From the NCBI GenBank assembly GCA_903813345.2, contig CAIIXF020000010.1, forward strand, positions 36,695,425-36,759,424: a DNA stretch of 64,000 bases, given 5' to 3'. The notes under the pieces are model-generated. The model did not search any database. It saw nothing but the letters and a program-made list of their open reading frames with translations, and was not told where the DNA came from. Positions 1-12,335 of the stretch are shown here, one piece after another. This stretch comes from Owenia fusiformis (taxonomy: Eukaryota > Annelida > Polychaeta > Sabellida > Oweniidae). Both the position numbers and the translations under genes were made by a program. Position 1 is the first letter of the stretch; each line of letters opens with the position of its first letter.

Positions 1-174
1 AATCGAAACAATGATCTGATTCTCCCTTTAATTGAACTGATCAATTTATAGTTTGATAATAATTTCATTTTACTAAACGATAACTAGTGCTGCTTTAAAA
101 GTAAGTAAGTCGGAGTCTTCTAGTTGCTCATTGTTTATATTTTCACGATGGTTTATCAAGGGCAGCTGAGGACT

Positions 175-3100
175 TCATTCGTCATAAACAAAGTTACAGA
201 ATCCACATGTCTTCGGGCAGAGTTTCTTTGCATTCAGCCTTGAGAAACAAAAGTCACCCGGGCGATCACATTCATGACTGTAGTCCCGACATAATTTTCC
301 TGAAAAAAACAAAATATTTATTCAGTGACTTATATGTCACGCACAATTTAACTGTGAAATAATTTAAAGAAATCATGATTACGTCGGGAAAGGAACACGT
401 AGATTATCGCTATCAATTTCAGACGATTGTAACTTGAATAATGAATATTTCCTGATCCTGAAAATAATGAATAGATAAAAGATATACATGTATACCTGTC
501 CTCATGGTCAGAAAATAGTCATAATCCAAGATATAACCTACACATTTGAATTACATGCAATCCGAAAATATGAATTTGTAAGTTCTTTTATCAAAGACAA
601 GCGATTAGTAAATCGACTTCTGAAAATGTGTGTGTGGATGTAATACTTCTTTCAAATAATGGCAAAGTTATTAAATCCCTTAAGAGAAAATTAAATAACT
701 TTGAAAATAGTAATGGTCTTAAACATCCGAAACATGAAATGCTCTGAGGATTTAATTGGACTTAAGGGAATATTGTGTCAACTTGTTGTATTTCTATCAA
801 TGAGCATCTTGGAACAAAATGCATGTACAGTAATACACAATTTGGTATTATTCTCCTCTCCTCGTATATCTACACAAATAACACCTTAAAACATTTGTGG
901 AACTAAATTTATTTATTTATTTTTGGTCTTTTCCTTACGCTTCCTGGTCAACTCAACCCCAAGTCAACTCAACCCAAGTCAAGTCAATCCTTAGTCAAGT
1001 CGACCCCAAGTCATCTCAACCCTTAGTCAACTCGACCCCAAGTCATCTCAACCCTTAGTCAACTCGACCCCAATGATTTTACTAGTTTTTCGTAGGTTAG
1101 AATAGATTATTCATACAATGTATCATTAAATTTTAATAGCAGTTAGTAAGATGATAGTAGATGAAATATCGAAGGAATGAATCAATAATACATAATCATG
1201 GTAAAGGTAAACTTTCCTATTTAAATTCTACTTGATTACTGCAAGGAATGTCTTCCCTAATTTAGCAAAAGACAAGTCCCGGTTTGGAGAACAGTCTATT
1301 GGGCTAATATTCTTTTACGAAAAATATAGAAATAAGGCCCAAATTATATTATGAATAAATCCAAAAGAGGACATTTGAATCTACAATATGTAAAAATATC
1401 GAAATTCTCCGAAGCATGCGAAACTTGCAGTAGACCGATTCAATTGAAGGCAAGTCTGGTTATTTGGAGAACGAAGATCATCAGTCTACTGCGCTAATAT
1501 TTTTTATAAAAGATATAGAAATAACACTCAAATTAAATTATGGATATTCAAAAGAGAACATTTAAATCTACAATATGTAAAGATATCAAAATTGTCCGAG
1601 CAGGCACAATGTGCAGTAGACTGATGCACTTTTTTCTCCAAACAGAGACTTGTCCTTTTTTACAAAATCATGAATCCCATTGTTTATGTGCAGTCTTGAT
1701 TTCAAATTTTATTTAAAAAGTAAAGATTTATTTTGCATATAGATCAGAAGGAAGATTTGAACTGGATCATAAAATCCTGTTATGTTGTATGTTATTAACC
1801 TTGTAAATCATTTATATTTGTTTAACTCCATATTTATGGAGGAAATAAAGAATAAACAAACAATCAAATATTTGAGTAGGATAATGAAAATCAAATAATA
1901 ATATATTATTGATTTTTTAAAACTTTTTTAATTAAAGAGATTTCAATATAGAAATGATAGAAATGTATTTACTTTTTAAAACAAATTCATATGTGAAAGT
2001 TAATCCAATGGCCAGCCATTTTACACATAGAAGGGGTGAAATATATGAATATCTTCGTGAATAGTCCTATTAAGATAGGCTAGATTAACTCTGTTAAACT
2101 ATATCAATCAAGAATTACAGTGGTAAATAAGTGTCATATTCTGAAAAATTGTTAAATTAAAAGTGTTGAGCATAAACTTATCTAGATAAAACCAATATAA
2201 TTAAATGTTTTCGAATTAATTCACCTAACTTTTCAAAATCTATAATTCAGAAAATTACTTAACATTTCATTCATATATCTTTCTAATTTTTCCCTAATTC
2301 TTTCAAAATTCATCAATATCATAATGAAAGATACATCTAATTTTTTATAGATAATAAATATGATGGGGTCGAGTTGACTAAGGGTTGAGTTGACCAAGGG
2401 TTGAGATGACTTGGGGTTGACTTGACTAAGGGTTGAGTTGACTAAGGGTCGACCTGACTAAGGGTTGAGTTGACTTGGGATGAGTTGACTTGGGGTTGAG
2501 TTGACCAGGCTGATGATGATCTATATACTAGTATAGATATGTTTTATCTTCCAAACAACGAAGAGTTGGTTTAAATAAAACAAGAAGCATAATACAACAT
2601 TTTATACTGTTTTTCATAGAGCGTTGATATACTTTACATTAGATGATACGCATTTATTCGATTACTTTAATAATTTCATGTTTGGTTGTTGTTTATTATA
2701 TTCTCACGAGAGTATAAAATGCACGATATACAGAATGAACCATTATATAATCTTATTATGCCACTCTGAGTTCAATTACAGTTGATACGAACACAATGCT
2801 TCCTGGTCAACTCAACCCCAAGTCAACTCAACCCAAGTCAAGTCAACCCTTAGTCAAGTCGACCCCAAGTCAAGTCAACCCTTAGTCAAGTCGACCCCAA
2901 GTCATCTCAACCCTTAGTCAACTCGACCCCAAGTCATCTCAACCCTTGGTCAACCCAACCCTTAGTCAACTCGACCCCGATGATTTCACTTGTTTTTAGT
3001 AGGTTAAAATACATTATCATATAATATATCATTATATTTTGATAGAATTTCGTTAAATATTTTGATAGTATATGAATTATTAAAGGAATAAATCTATAAT

Positions 3101-6100
3101 AGATAATCATGGTAAAGGTAAACATTCCTATTTGAATCCTATTTGATTAATGCAAAGAATTTCTTCTCTAATTCAAAAAGTTTATTACATTGAGAAAATA
3201 TACTGTTTTTAATTTGACTTTTTGATTTACTGGGTACTGAGTTTAGTTTTTTCAAATACACGAGTTCTTGTGAATTTGTTCCATCGTAAAGACATATAAA
3301 TCCCCCCTCCATCCTATCCCCCCTCCATCCAATATCGATTATTTCTTGTATAACGCATGAAAACTAACTTTAAAAAGTGAGCAATGTCATTAGTATTGTG
3401 ATAATAACGTCCCTTATACCTATTTATTACAGGTCGTGTAAACCTTTGTTGCCCGATTTATAGCAAAAACATTGACTTTTGCACATTTATGATGATGCGC
3501 CTTTTTTAATAGATCTCATATCTTAGAAGGGTTTCAGTTCCAAAAAATACTAGATGGCCTAACATATTTTGCCATGCACTGCACCTATTCATTCGGCAAT
3601 TCAGTTGTAAATTTTCTCTTGAAAAGATAAATCTTCCAAATTTGTTGAGTTTTCTTGCAGAAATCACCTAATCCCCCTTCCATCCATTTAGTACGATCAC
3701 CGGGCGTGAATATCATACCATGAAAGGTACATCTATTTGTTTTTATAGATATTTAAATATGGTGGGGTCGAGTTGACTAAGGGTTGAGATGACCAAGGGT
3801 TGAGATGACTTGGGGTCGAGTTAACTAAGGGTTGAGATGACTTGGGGTCGAGTTGACTAAGGGTTGAGTTGACTTGGGGTCGACTTGACTAAGGGTTGAG
3901 TTGACTTGGGTTGAGTTGACTTGGGGTTGAGTTGACCAGTTACCAACACAATCATAACAATTAAAAACCATAAAATATCCCATAGCCAACTCAATAATGC
4001 TGATGTTGATCTCGAACCATTTATGACGTGGCTTGATTCTAGCAAATCATGCCGGAACCATTTATGACATCACTTGATTCTAGGAAATCATGAAAATTTT
4101 CATGATTTTTTTATTCATTAGTTCCCAGAATTCACTTCTATAGTGGTATACGCTGGAGTGTATACGGAGGAGTTGTATACGATGACGATATAACACTCTC
4201 CACTGTATATCGTTGTTATAGACCCATGTTATACAACTGTAATTGGACTTAGAGTGGTATAATAATCAATATATTGATTTTATTTTGGAAACTTGGAAGC
4301 ATAAATCTGACTTGTTTTTTTGTCTTTATTTCTAGCTACGACTTACTGATCTTATCTGCAAATCCACTTCCGCAAATATCACAGCTCTTAGGACACTGCT
4401 GTTGAATGGATGCGTCGTCACACATGTCAGAGAATGCAGTCATTGGGCAATAGTATTTTTGGTCCTCACACACTGAAACAAAAACATCCGTCAACGATTA
4501 GCAAGATAAAAATACCACATAACGTAAAAAATGAATTTCCATATTCATATAGATGACACCATTTTAAAACTAGGAAGTACTAAAAAGGCTTACTAGTCGG
4601 ACAACTCAGACAACTCATCCCCTGGATAACTCATCTCCTAGACAACTCATCCTCTTGACAAGAAGTCCCCTAGTATAGACAGTTCATACCATTGACAACT
4701 CATCACCTAGACAATTCATCCCCTACACAAATTATCCCCTATACAACTCATACCCTAGACAACCAATCCCCTGTAAAATTAATCCTCTAGACCAGTCACC
4801 CTTTAGACAGTTCATCCCCTAGACAACTCATCACATTGTCAACGCATCTCCTTGACAACTCATCACCATTGATAATTCAGCATCTAGACAACTCATTCCC
4901 TGGACAAATTATCCCCTGGATATCTCATCTCCGTGACAGCTCATCTCCTGAACAACTCATCCCAAAGAACTAATACCATGGACAACTTATCCCCCTGACA
5001 ACCCATCCCCTGAACAACTCATCCCCTAGACAGCCCATCCCCTGTGTTACTCATCCCCTGGACAACTCATTCCCTTGATAATCCATCCATTGGATAGTTC
5101 ATTCCCTGAAAACTCGTCCCCTAGAAAACTCATCCCCTGGACAACTCATTCCCTACACAAAACATCCCCTAGACAACAAATCTCCTGGAAAGTTAATCCT
5201 CTAGACCAGTCATCCTTTGGACAGTTCATCCCCTAGACAACTCATCACATTGACAACTCATCCCCTGTACAACTCATTCCCTAGGCAACTCATACCCTGG
5301 ACAACTCATACACTGGACAACGCATCACCAAGACAACTCATCCCCTTAACGACTCGTCCTTTATCACATAAAGCTAAATTGTAAAGCGTCTACTGTGTTT
5401 TCTGTTAATATGGTAGTATTATCCATCGAAGAGTTAAAATCATGTTACAAGGGTTTAAAAAATATTCATTGTGTAAGACCTTCATTGAAATGTGATTTCA
5501 ATAGAATAAAAATGTTCTGATTTCTCAAATTTAAATTTTGTTCTCCGTTTATGACGTCACGTGATTAAAATTCAGAATGAGGCTTTGACCTCAATGTTTA
5601 TCGTTTGGGGGACTGTGGTGCAACTACGTTAAATCATTGAAAAATATTGAAAAAATCACAAAATTCAAGTTCTGGCGTACATATCGCCATTTTCGAACGA
5701 ATTAGCCAATACAATGACTATATTTCTGCGTTCCCCTATAAATAACCTTCATCTTGACACTATATTTAACATAGGGTTTGCGTCTTGATTTTAAATATCA
5801 CTACGCCAACATATGGACTCATTTTTAATTAGAATCCCCACTTCACTGATGAAATTTAACGAATAAAGTTCCCGTTTACCGGACTATATTCTTGCGATTT
5901 TTCTAAAAATGGCACATTTAGAAAGTACTTGGTCTCAGCTTTACATACAAGCTTTACATATGTACATACCTCAAATCACCACAGTACATATACTGGAACC
6001 TACTATACACACCATTGAAGTTGGTATGGCTTCGTTTTTAAAGTATTGAAAATATTTTACCGTTGTGACACCTTGTAAACACTTGTGTGTCGGCCTTTTG

Positions 6101-9100
6101 AAAGTCAGTTGGTAAATACCTCAATTGCCTACGGGCATTTCCTGAGAAGGAATATGCAACCAACCAACTCACATGTCTCTCCTGTGTCTTCACAAACCCC
6201 GCAGCTCTTTTCACATCTTCTTTTTATGAAGCTCACACCACAGTTTAGACGGTTGTTTTCCTTATTTTGCGAACACCAACGACCTGCAAAGTCCCTACAA
6301 ACTGGACGATACGGTTCAACCGCTTCGAGTTCTCGCCTGTTCGGAACACCTGTAACAAACGTTAATATTATTTAGAAAACTGAATTTATTTCATTTATTT
6401 CATTTTGTGGAGTATCTAACTCTATTTTATACGAATAAAACCGAGTAAAAAGCAATACGAGGAAAGCGTTTCACAGACAATCATATGTCACGCAATGGTA
6501 ACTGGATATGATTTACGGAAGCTCGAGAAGATGAACCCTAAACTTGACTAGGTTTTTGAGTTTAAGTAAAACATGTTCCGTTAATTACAAATATACCGTT
6601 TCTGTTTTGAAAAATATCCCATGCATTTTGAAGTTACTATGGAACAAACAATCGTTTCTATTATTTGGCTCTAAACCCTTTAGAAACAGGCAAGGGCCAT
6701 TGTAGGTACATTCGAAGATATAGAGATTATCCTATATGAGGTTCAGGATATTGTGATTATCCCGAGGCCAATATAATATATCTGCCCGAGGGCCGTATGT
6801 TGGCCCTTCTCTAAAGCATCAAACAGATCGCGATTGTTTGCGTTTTTCTCCATGTCCTTTACAGTATGCGAACGTTACAAAAAAAGAACCAATACGGGAA
6901 CAGCGATTATGACGTAGCGGGCAGATAACTATATCTGCCCGCTCGGAGCGGGACGTAAAGCTATACCTGCCTGCTGATGAAAATATAAGTTTTTACAAAC
7001 CGGCTTTATGTACCCGTAACACGTCCAAGTATGGGATAAATATGTTTATGACACGGGGTATAACGTCCTTTAAATCAAGCCCCAGTTAGGTTACAACATA
7101 ATAGACTTAACTGTAATTTATTTTTAAGAATATACAGTTGTAACAAAGAGTTGGGAAGCTATCCACAACATTATGGCACAAACGAAGATTGCTCAATGCT
7201 TAACATTGACTGTCACATGCAGTGAACTTGCGCTCATATAATCATCTATTGTTTGACTCTTGGCAATTGTAGAGATATTTCCCATAATCCCAAGGTTCAT
7301 TGTTAATCTCTAACCGAAGTCAATGTTCAATCATGTCGGTAACTATGCTAACCGAAGTCAATATTCAATCATATTGGTAACTATGCTGTATAACACAAAT
7401 AATCATCTACTGTTTGACTCTTGGCAATTCAACAACGGACGTAGAGAAAAATATGATATTATGAATATTTTCTTGAATTTATATGTACCTTACTTTTAAC
7501 CTTACCTTCCTTTACCTTAACATATTAATTTTTTAAATTTGCCAAACGCATGTTCAATAAAAAGGTGGTTTACTCACTAAGGTCGCAAGCGTTGCATGTT
7601 TTCCTGCAAGCCGCCTTAACGGCCGATCTGCCACAATCCATTTCACCCAAGCTTTTATATAGAGCACATTCCGTAAATTGGTCCTCACAGACTGAAACAA
7701 AGGCATATGACGTAAAGATGATAAGGATGATAACTTAGATTTAAGATATACGACATAGACTTCTTGCAATTTCAAAATTGAGTCGAGGAAATTTCTTAAA
7801 GGGAACTCTCAACGATTTTTTCTCCGAATAATCGTTCGCCTACGTCACCCTGTATCAAGATAGCAGCTAGAGTAACATCGAATAGTCAATGTAACTTTTA
7901 AAATATTTAGAAGAAAATGAACCCATTTCAATTTGCACTGGTATTTATTAAACGACCCTACTAGCATAAACATAAAAATACTTTTGTCAAAGCATGCATA
8001 AATACAGACTTGTTTTCAGTGAATCATTTTTGTTTCTCACAATGAATGTAATATGTCATCGAATACATTCAAGCTTTTTGCCTGGTTTTCGTTTGATGAT
8101 ACTTAGTTAACATTTTTTTGAATATACACATTTCAAATTTTCCGATGTTGATTCACTACCTACATGAACTTGTTGGGAGTTTTGCGTCTTTGAAGTAATG
8201 TATTATAATTCCATATCTGGTACAACTCTGGATGAATTGAAATAATAAGTTTACCCATTTAAATGCATAATTCTTTTTATTTTTAATTTCCGTTTTTTAA
8301 TTTACAGTATATTTCACTTACCAGTTGGCGTCTGCTCGCTGGCAGTACACCTGCCGCAGCTCTTCGCGCAATGGAGTCCTAGTCTTATCCAGTCATGATT
8401 GCAATAAAGACTATTCTTGTCCTTGGATATAACGCAAGAGAGATAATCATCTTTGCAATCTAAAAAATAAAAATTTGTTACATTCCCGCCATAGGTTTGG
8501 AAACAGGAAGTCCCCCTTTAGGTCACGTGGTATGATTGTCACGTGGTATGATTGTCATGAACAACGAAAAACATTCATCGTGTCAATCCAATTTGAAGTT
8601 GAATTTTGGTTTACTTTTTGTGAACGCCCTGTGTTTATATTATGGTAGTTCTCCACAAAAAGTATTTTGATAGGTTTTGAAATGAAGACTGTTATTCTCG
8701 GGGGACAAGTACTATTTGATCAGGGACACATTAGGCTTTTAACTGTTAAATGTGCCTAGGATACTAGTAATCTGGTTTTGAATTCAGGTACACATTTTTG
8801 TGGACGCCCTGTATATCGCGCTATCAGAATAACAATGTCCCAACTCACATTTTTATGAAACTGAATTCATTTTTTTGAAAGTTAAGACACTTTTAAATTC
8901 AATAGTATCTATTTCGCACGTGTGAAATTTTTACATTGTTTTTGTCATAGATTCGTGTAAATACATAAATAGCTTATTAAAAATGCATTTTCAATTGACA
9001 AAACTTTCTTTATTCATTACAAAAATAAATTAAACTCTCAGTTTAAAATTTTTATTAGTAATTCCTAGTCAAATGGTGTATGATTTAAATCGCATTACAT

Positions 9101-9248
9101 TCCACATTCATCAAGGAATACGCAATTCATCTTGCAAAACATATTGTTGACGTTGTCAGTGATTTAAATAAAAACACATACCTTCATCTGCGGTGGATCC
9201 AATAACTAACAATGCACAAACGGCGAGTGTCCATGTAAAGCCTTCCAT
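175..9248 (-). CDS. Secreted five-ShK-domain protein, copy 1 (six exons)
   Basis: Exons in transcript order are 9248-9182, 8459-8322, 7691-7578, 6349-6173, 4472-4347 and 299-175. All have AG/GT boundaries and all introns are phase 1. The joined frame is open for 248 codons and ends in TGA. Exon 1 encodes MEGFTWTLAVCALLVIG, a typical signal peptide. Each later exon encodes one six-cysteine ShK (ShKT) domain ending in a KSCxxC or KTCxxC-type pair. ShK domains are disulfide-stabilised modules found in potassium-channel-blocking peptides, in astacin proteases and in many invertebrate secreted proteins. Here there is no enzyme domain, so the product is a pure ShK tandem protein that is probably secreted. 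I cannot tell whether it acts as a toxin, an immune factor or a structural protein. It is a close paralogue of the gene at 14599-44973. Confidence 0.85.
944..2508. mobile_element. TIR element with tandem-repeat ends, copy A
   Basis: The left end is an array of CTGGTCAACTCAACCCCAAG-type units (944-1072), and the right end is its inverse, GGGTCGAGTTGACTAAGG-type units (2364-2508) ending TTGACCAG. The interior matches the element at 2803-3939 at both sides (for example AATCATGGTAAAGGTAAAC) but carries extra sequence. There is no coding capacity. It lies in the last intron of ShK copy 1. A clear target-site duplication was not found. Confidence 0.6.
1266..1660. repeat. Small inverted-end repeat nested in element A
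   Basis: GACAAGTCCCGGTTTGGAGA at the left faces TCTCCAAACAGAGACTTGTC at the right. Between them a block of about 200 bp (GGAGAAC...GCTAATATT...CAAAAGAG...CTACAATATGTAAA) occurs twice in tandem. Copy B lacks this stretch, so it is probably a separate insertion. Confidence 0.45.
2803..3939. mobile_element. TIR element with tandem-repeat ends, copy B
   Basis: This is the same family as 944-2508. It begins CTGGTCAACTCAACCCCAAG, has a left array to about 2980 and an inverted right array at 3762-3939 ending TTGACCAG. The units are 13-15 bp variants of AAGTCAACTCAACCC and AGTCGACCCC. Interior segments next to each array match copy A. It is non-coding, and the copies share no obvious target-site duplication. 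Confidence 0.6.
4605..5360 (+). repeat. Minisatellite, about 16-bp unit GACAACTCATCCCCTA
   Basis: More than forty degenerate copies of GACAACTCATCCCCTA lie in the intron of ShK copy 1 between its fourth and fifth exons. Units vary by substitution and by 1-2 bp indels. The equivalent intron of copy 2 is short and lacks the array, so it arose after the duplication. No coding or regulatory role is visible. Confidence 0.8.
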
Positions 9249-9345
9249 CTTAGTGTGATTGCCAAAACACATCTGACAAAAACCAAGGAAGATCGCCTTT
9301 TTGTAGATTTTGCGCCTGTTTTTGCGCGTTTTTGCGTGCAGAGAG

Positions 9346-9358
9346 GCGTATATATAAA
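9346..9358 (-). promoter_or_regulatory. TATA-like box of ShK copy 1
   Basis: Read on the minus strand the sequence is GTTTATATATACGCC, about 100 nt upstream of the signal-peptide ATG at 9248. The flanking block (GCCAAAACRCATCTGAC near the ATG, GAGGCGTATA at the TATA box, GCGCATTCAACTTG beyond) is conserved upstream of copy 2. This supports a shared core promoter and 5' UTR. Confidence 0.5.
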
Positions 9359-9394
9359 CAACACATACGTAAACAACTCTACTAGTTCTCTTTA

Positions 9395-10400
9395 AGTGGT
9401 GCGCATTCAACTTGAACAATGCAGTTCCTTATTAATGGTCGTTAATTGGTCTCTTGAAAGCAATTTTGGTTCCCTAGGTTCAATAGTTCACTGGCCAGAC
9501 TGCAACCTTGTAAACTTATCCTCGAGATGTCACTTTTTTCATTTTTTCTTTTATATTCTTGTAAATATAAGAAGTATAATTTCTATTATAATAATAGTTT
9601 CATTAAAGTTTGATATAGTTTAGTTCTCTATCAGAAGCAATAATAATATATTAAAATGCATTTAAACATTTCTAAAAACATCTCTTCCAGTCGATTCCGG
9701 ATTTCGGGACATCAAATTGTACATAGTACAATTTCCAATGAGGATTTACTAAATGCTCAAAAATAAAAAGTGATAAAGACCATATAATATTGAGTTCATT
9801 GTTCCTTTTCTTCTACTAAAAGTTTGATGTTCCAGTAGATAAGTGGAAAAAGAAACTCTGACCAATCGGTGATGTAAGGGTCCTCTGGTTGGCCCGATAC
9901 CCCCCCCCCGGGGTCCCTCACATCACAGTTGATATACGGAGTTGCATTAATGCTATAAATTATGACGGAGATGTTTTTGCATCTTAAGTAATGAAAGCAT
10001 CACAATTTTAAATAGTGTGTGAAACGTGCTGTAAAGTGGCAGTCCATCCAGTCATACTAAATATATAATTGAACATCGACAGACAATATTTCTGTACTTA
10101 TAACAAAATAGAATATGAGACAATTCATTACAGTTTGCTGTTCTGGAGTAATTACAAATACAGGTAATGTAAAAATCTGCTTGCAACGGTTCTCGATTAA
10201 GTCATGTATATACGTCTTGTAAACAGAATAACCATTAATTGTACGAGTATCAATGTTAACGGCGAGCGTGAGAGAACATGAGAATGAAGTGTATCGCATC
10301 CTAAATCTCATGCATTAGTGTCACATTTTTGTTCCTCCTGGGTGTATTGGTATAAAGGCCTGTTTCAATGTGTAGTTTTAATGTTCCAGTTCCTAGTTTT
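9395..10400. other. Upstream region of ShK copy 1, non-coding
   Basis: No convincing gene. It contains a poly-C/poly-G tract near 9900 inside a short inverted repeat (GTGATGTAAGGG near 9869, CCCTCACATCAC near 9925). The segment 9995-10400 recurs at 58960-59410. Confidence 0.6.
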
Positions 10401-10401
10401 G

Positions 10402-12335
10402 CAAGGATTCAAGATTCAAGATTTTATTGTGTTTCAAACCAAACACTTGGTTTCCTCACAAAATCAATTACAAGACATTTACATATAATTATACAGTTAA
10501 AAAACACCATGCATTGTTTCACAAATACTATCATACAATCTATTTTTTCCTTTTTCAAATAGCTCCCGACGCTGATTAAAAAGTTTATTTATAAAATGTA
10601 TCAATTCGTTAACAATTTCAAAATCATCAGAAGTCATTAAAAAGTTATATTTTTTTATCATCCGACATATTATCAAATGTGTCAATAAAACTTAGTTTAT
10701 TAAAAAATTCAAATCTACATTTTTATAGCCATCACACACAAGAAGAAAATGTTTTTCATCCTCTACTTCCCCCTTATTGCAAATCTGACAAATTCTTTCA
10801 TTTATTTCAAGTCGATGCTGTTTAGTGCCATCTTTTTTCTTTTTCTCGTGTCTCCCTGTTTCAATTCTTAAATTATGGTTTGCTAATCTAAACCTGGCCA
10901 TTTTAAAAATTAACATTTTGTTCACGCTTAATGTTAAATATCTTTCCAGATTGTAATCAATTTTTATATAATTTCCAAGTTTTCTATTTTCCCTTATGGC
11001 TCTATCATTATGTTCTATATATTTTCTTTGCATTTCAAGTTTAATTGCTTTTAGTAATCGTTTTATTCCAAACGTACTCCCATTTTCAAAGACATGTTGA
11101 AAATGAAAGTACTTTAATATGCATTCCATATGTTTGACATATATGTTATTTTTTATCCCGAAATGATATATTTATTAAGCTATCCGCGTTTGTTTGATGC
11201 ACACATTTCAACCAATATTTTATGGAATATATAAGTGAGTCTATGGCTAATGGAAATCTTCCTAAATCTTTTTTGACGGCATAACTTGAAGTATATTTGT
11301 TAACCCCTAAAAGGAATTTGCAAAATTTATTGTGTATTTTTTCAGGAATAAAGTCTTCATAAGAACTCTCTAGTTTAAGGTCCCCTTGACTAATCCTTCT
11401 GTCAACTTTCAAGTGAAGCATTGACCAAAATTCACTTCCGTATAATAATATAGGCTTAACACACATGTCAAAGATTTTTGTGTGCAATTCTACATTGATA
11501 GTTGAAAACTAAAAATTTTGTCTCATCATAAAAATAACTTTCAACGCCTTCTTGCTTAATTCTGATATGCCATGTTTCAAACTCCCAGAGCTTTTTAAAA
11601 CAAATCCCAAATATTTATATTCATTTACTCTTTCTATATTTATACTTCCAAATTTAAAATGACTGTGCTTTATTATTTTTCCTGAGTTTTTTCAATATTT
11701 ATATTTAATTTCCATTTTGAACAATATGTTTTTAGTTTATCAAGACAGTATTGTAGTCCCTCATTTGTTTCTGATATCAAGACCAGATCATCCGCATATA
11801 AGAGTACATTTATTAACGTTTCATCATTACTACTGATTTTGACAGGCTTACATTGGTCATCAAAAATATCTATCATGTCATTTATATATAAGTTGAAACA
11901 TAAAGGACTGATTAAGCAGCCTTGTTTTAATCCTAATTTAGAGTGTATTGGACTTGTTAACCCGTTTTTAAGTTTTACTCTGTATATGACACTTGAGTAC
12001 ATGTTATCGATTATATCATATATTTTGACTCCCATGCCTAGATTTTTTAATTTCTGCAATAAAAGTGGCCTGGGTATGCTATCATAGGCTTTTCTGAAAT
12101 CTACAAAGCATGTATATAAATATTTCCCTACCGTCACGTAGTTATCAATTAACTGTTTCAATATCAATAAGTGATCTGCAGTTCGGCAATTCTTTTTAAA
12201 CCCGATTTGTTCTCTATGAATTATATTTTGCGACTCTATGAATTCTTCCATTCTTTTATTCAAAATATCCGCAAACAATTTACTCATTGCACTTGATAAC
12301 GCAATCTCACGATAATTATTTGGTAATAAATAATA
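10402..12335 (-). pseudogene. Decayed LINE retrotransposon (reverse transcriptase and 3' end)
   Basis: The best-preserved frame (12287-11673) has reverse transcriptase motifs: FVDFRKAYD (palm motif A), LKQGCLISPLCFNLYIN (motif B) and LLYADDLVLIS (catalytic YADD). Downstream frames at 11487-11146 (CVKPILLYGSEFW) and 11129-10692 (a CQIC...H...C metal-binding end) continue the ORF after frameshifts. The 5' part, including the endonuclease, is missing. The 3' end is a short (CTTGAAT)n-like tail next to AAAATCTTG at about 10402-10430. It is an inactive 5'-truncated copy of a non-LTR element; I do not assign a clade. Confidence 0.8.

Noticed and set aside
6085-6375. 96-codon plus-strand frame
   Set aside because: It is antisense to the fourth exon of ShK copy 1, whose splice sites and cysteine pattern are clear.
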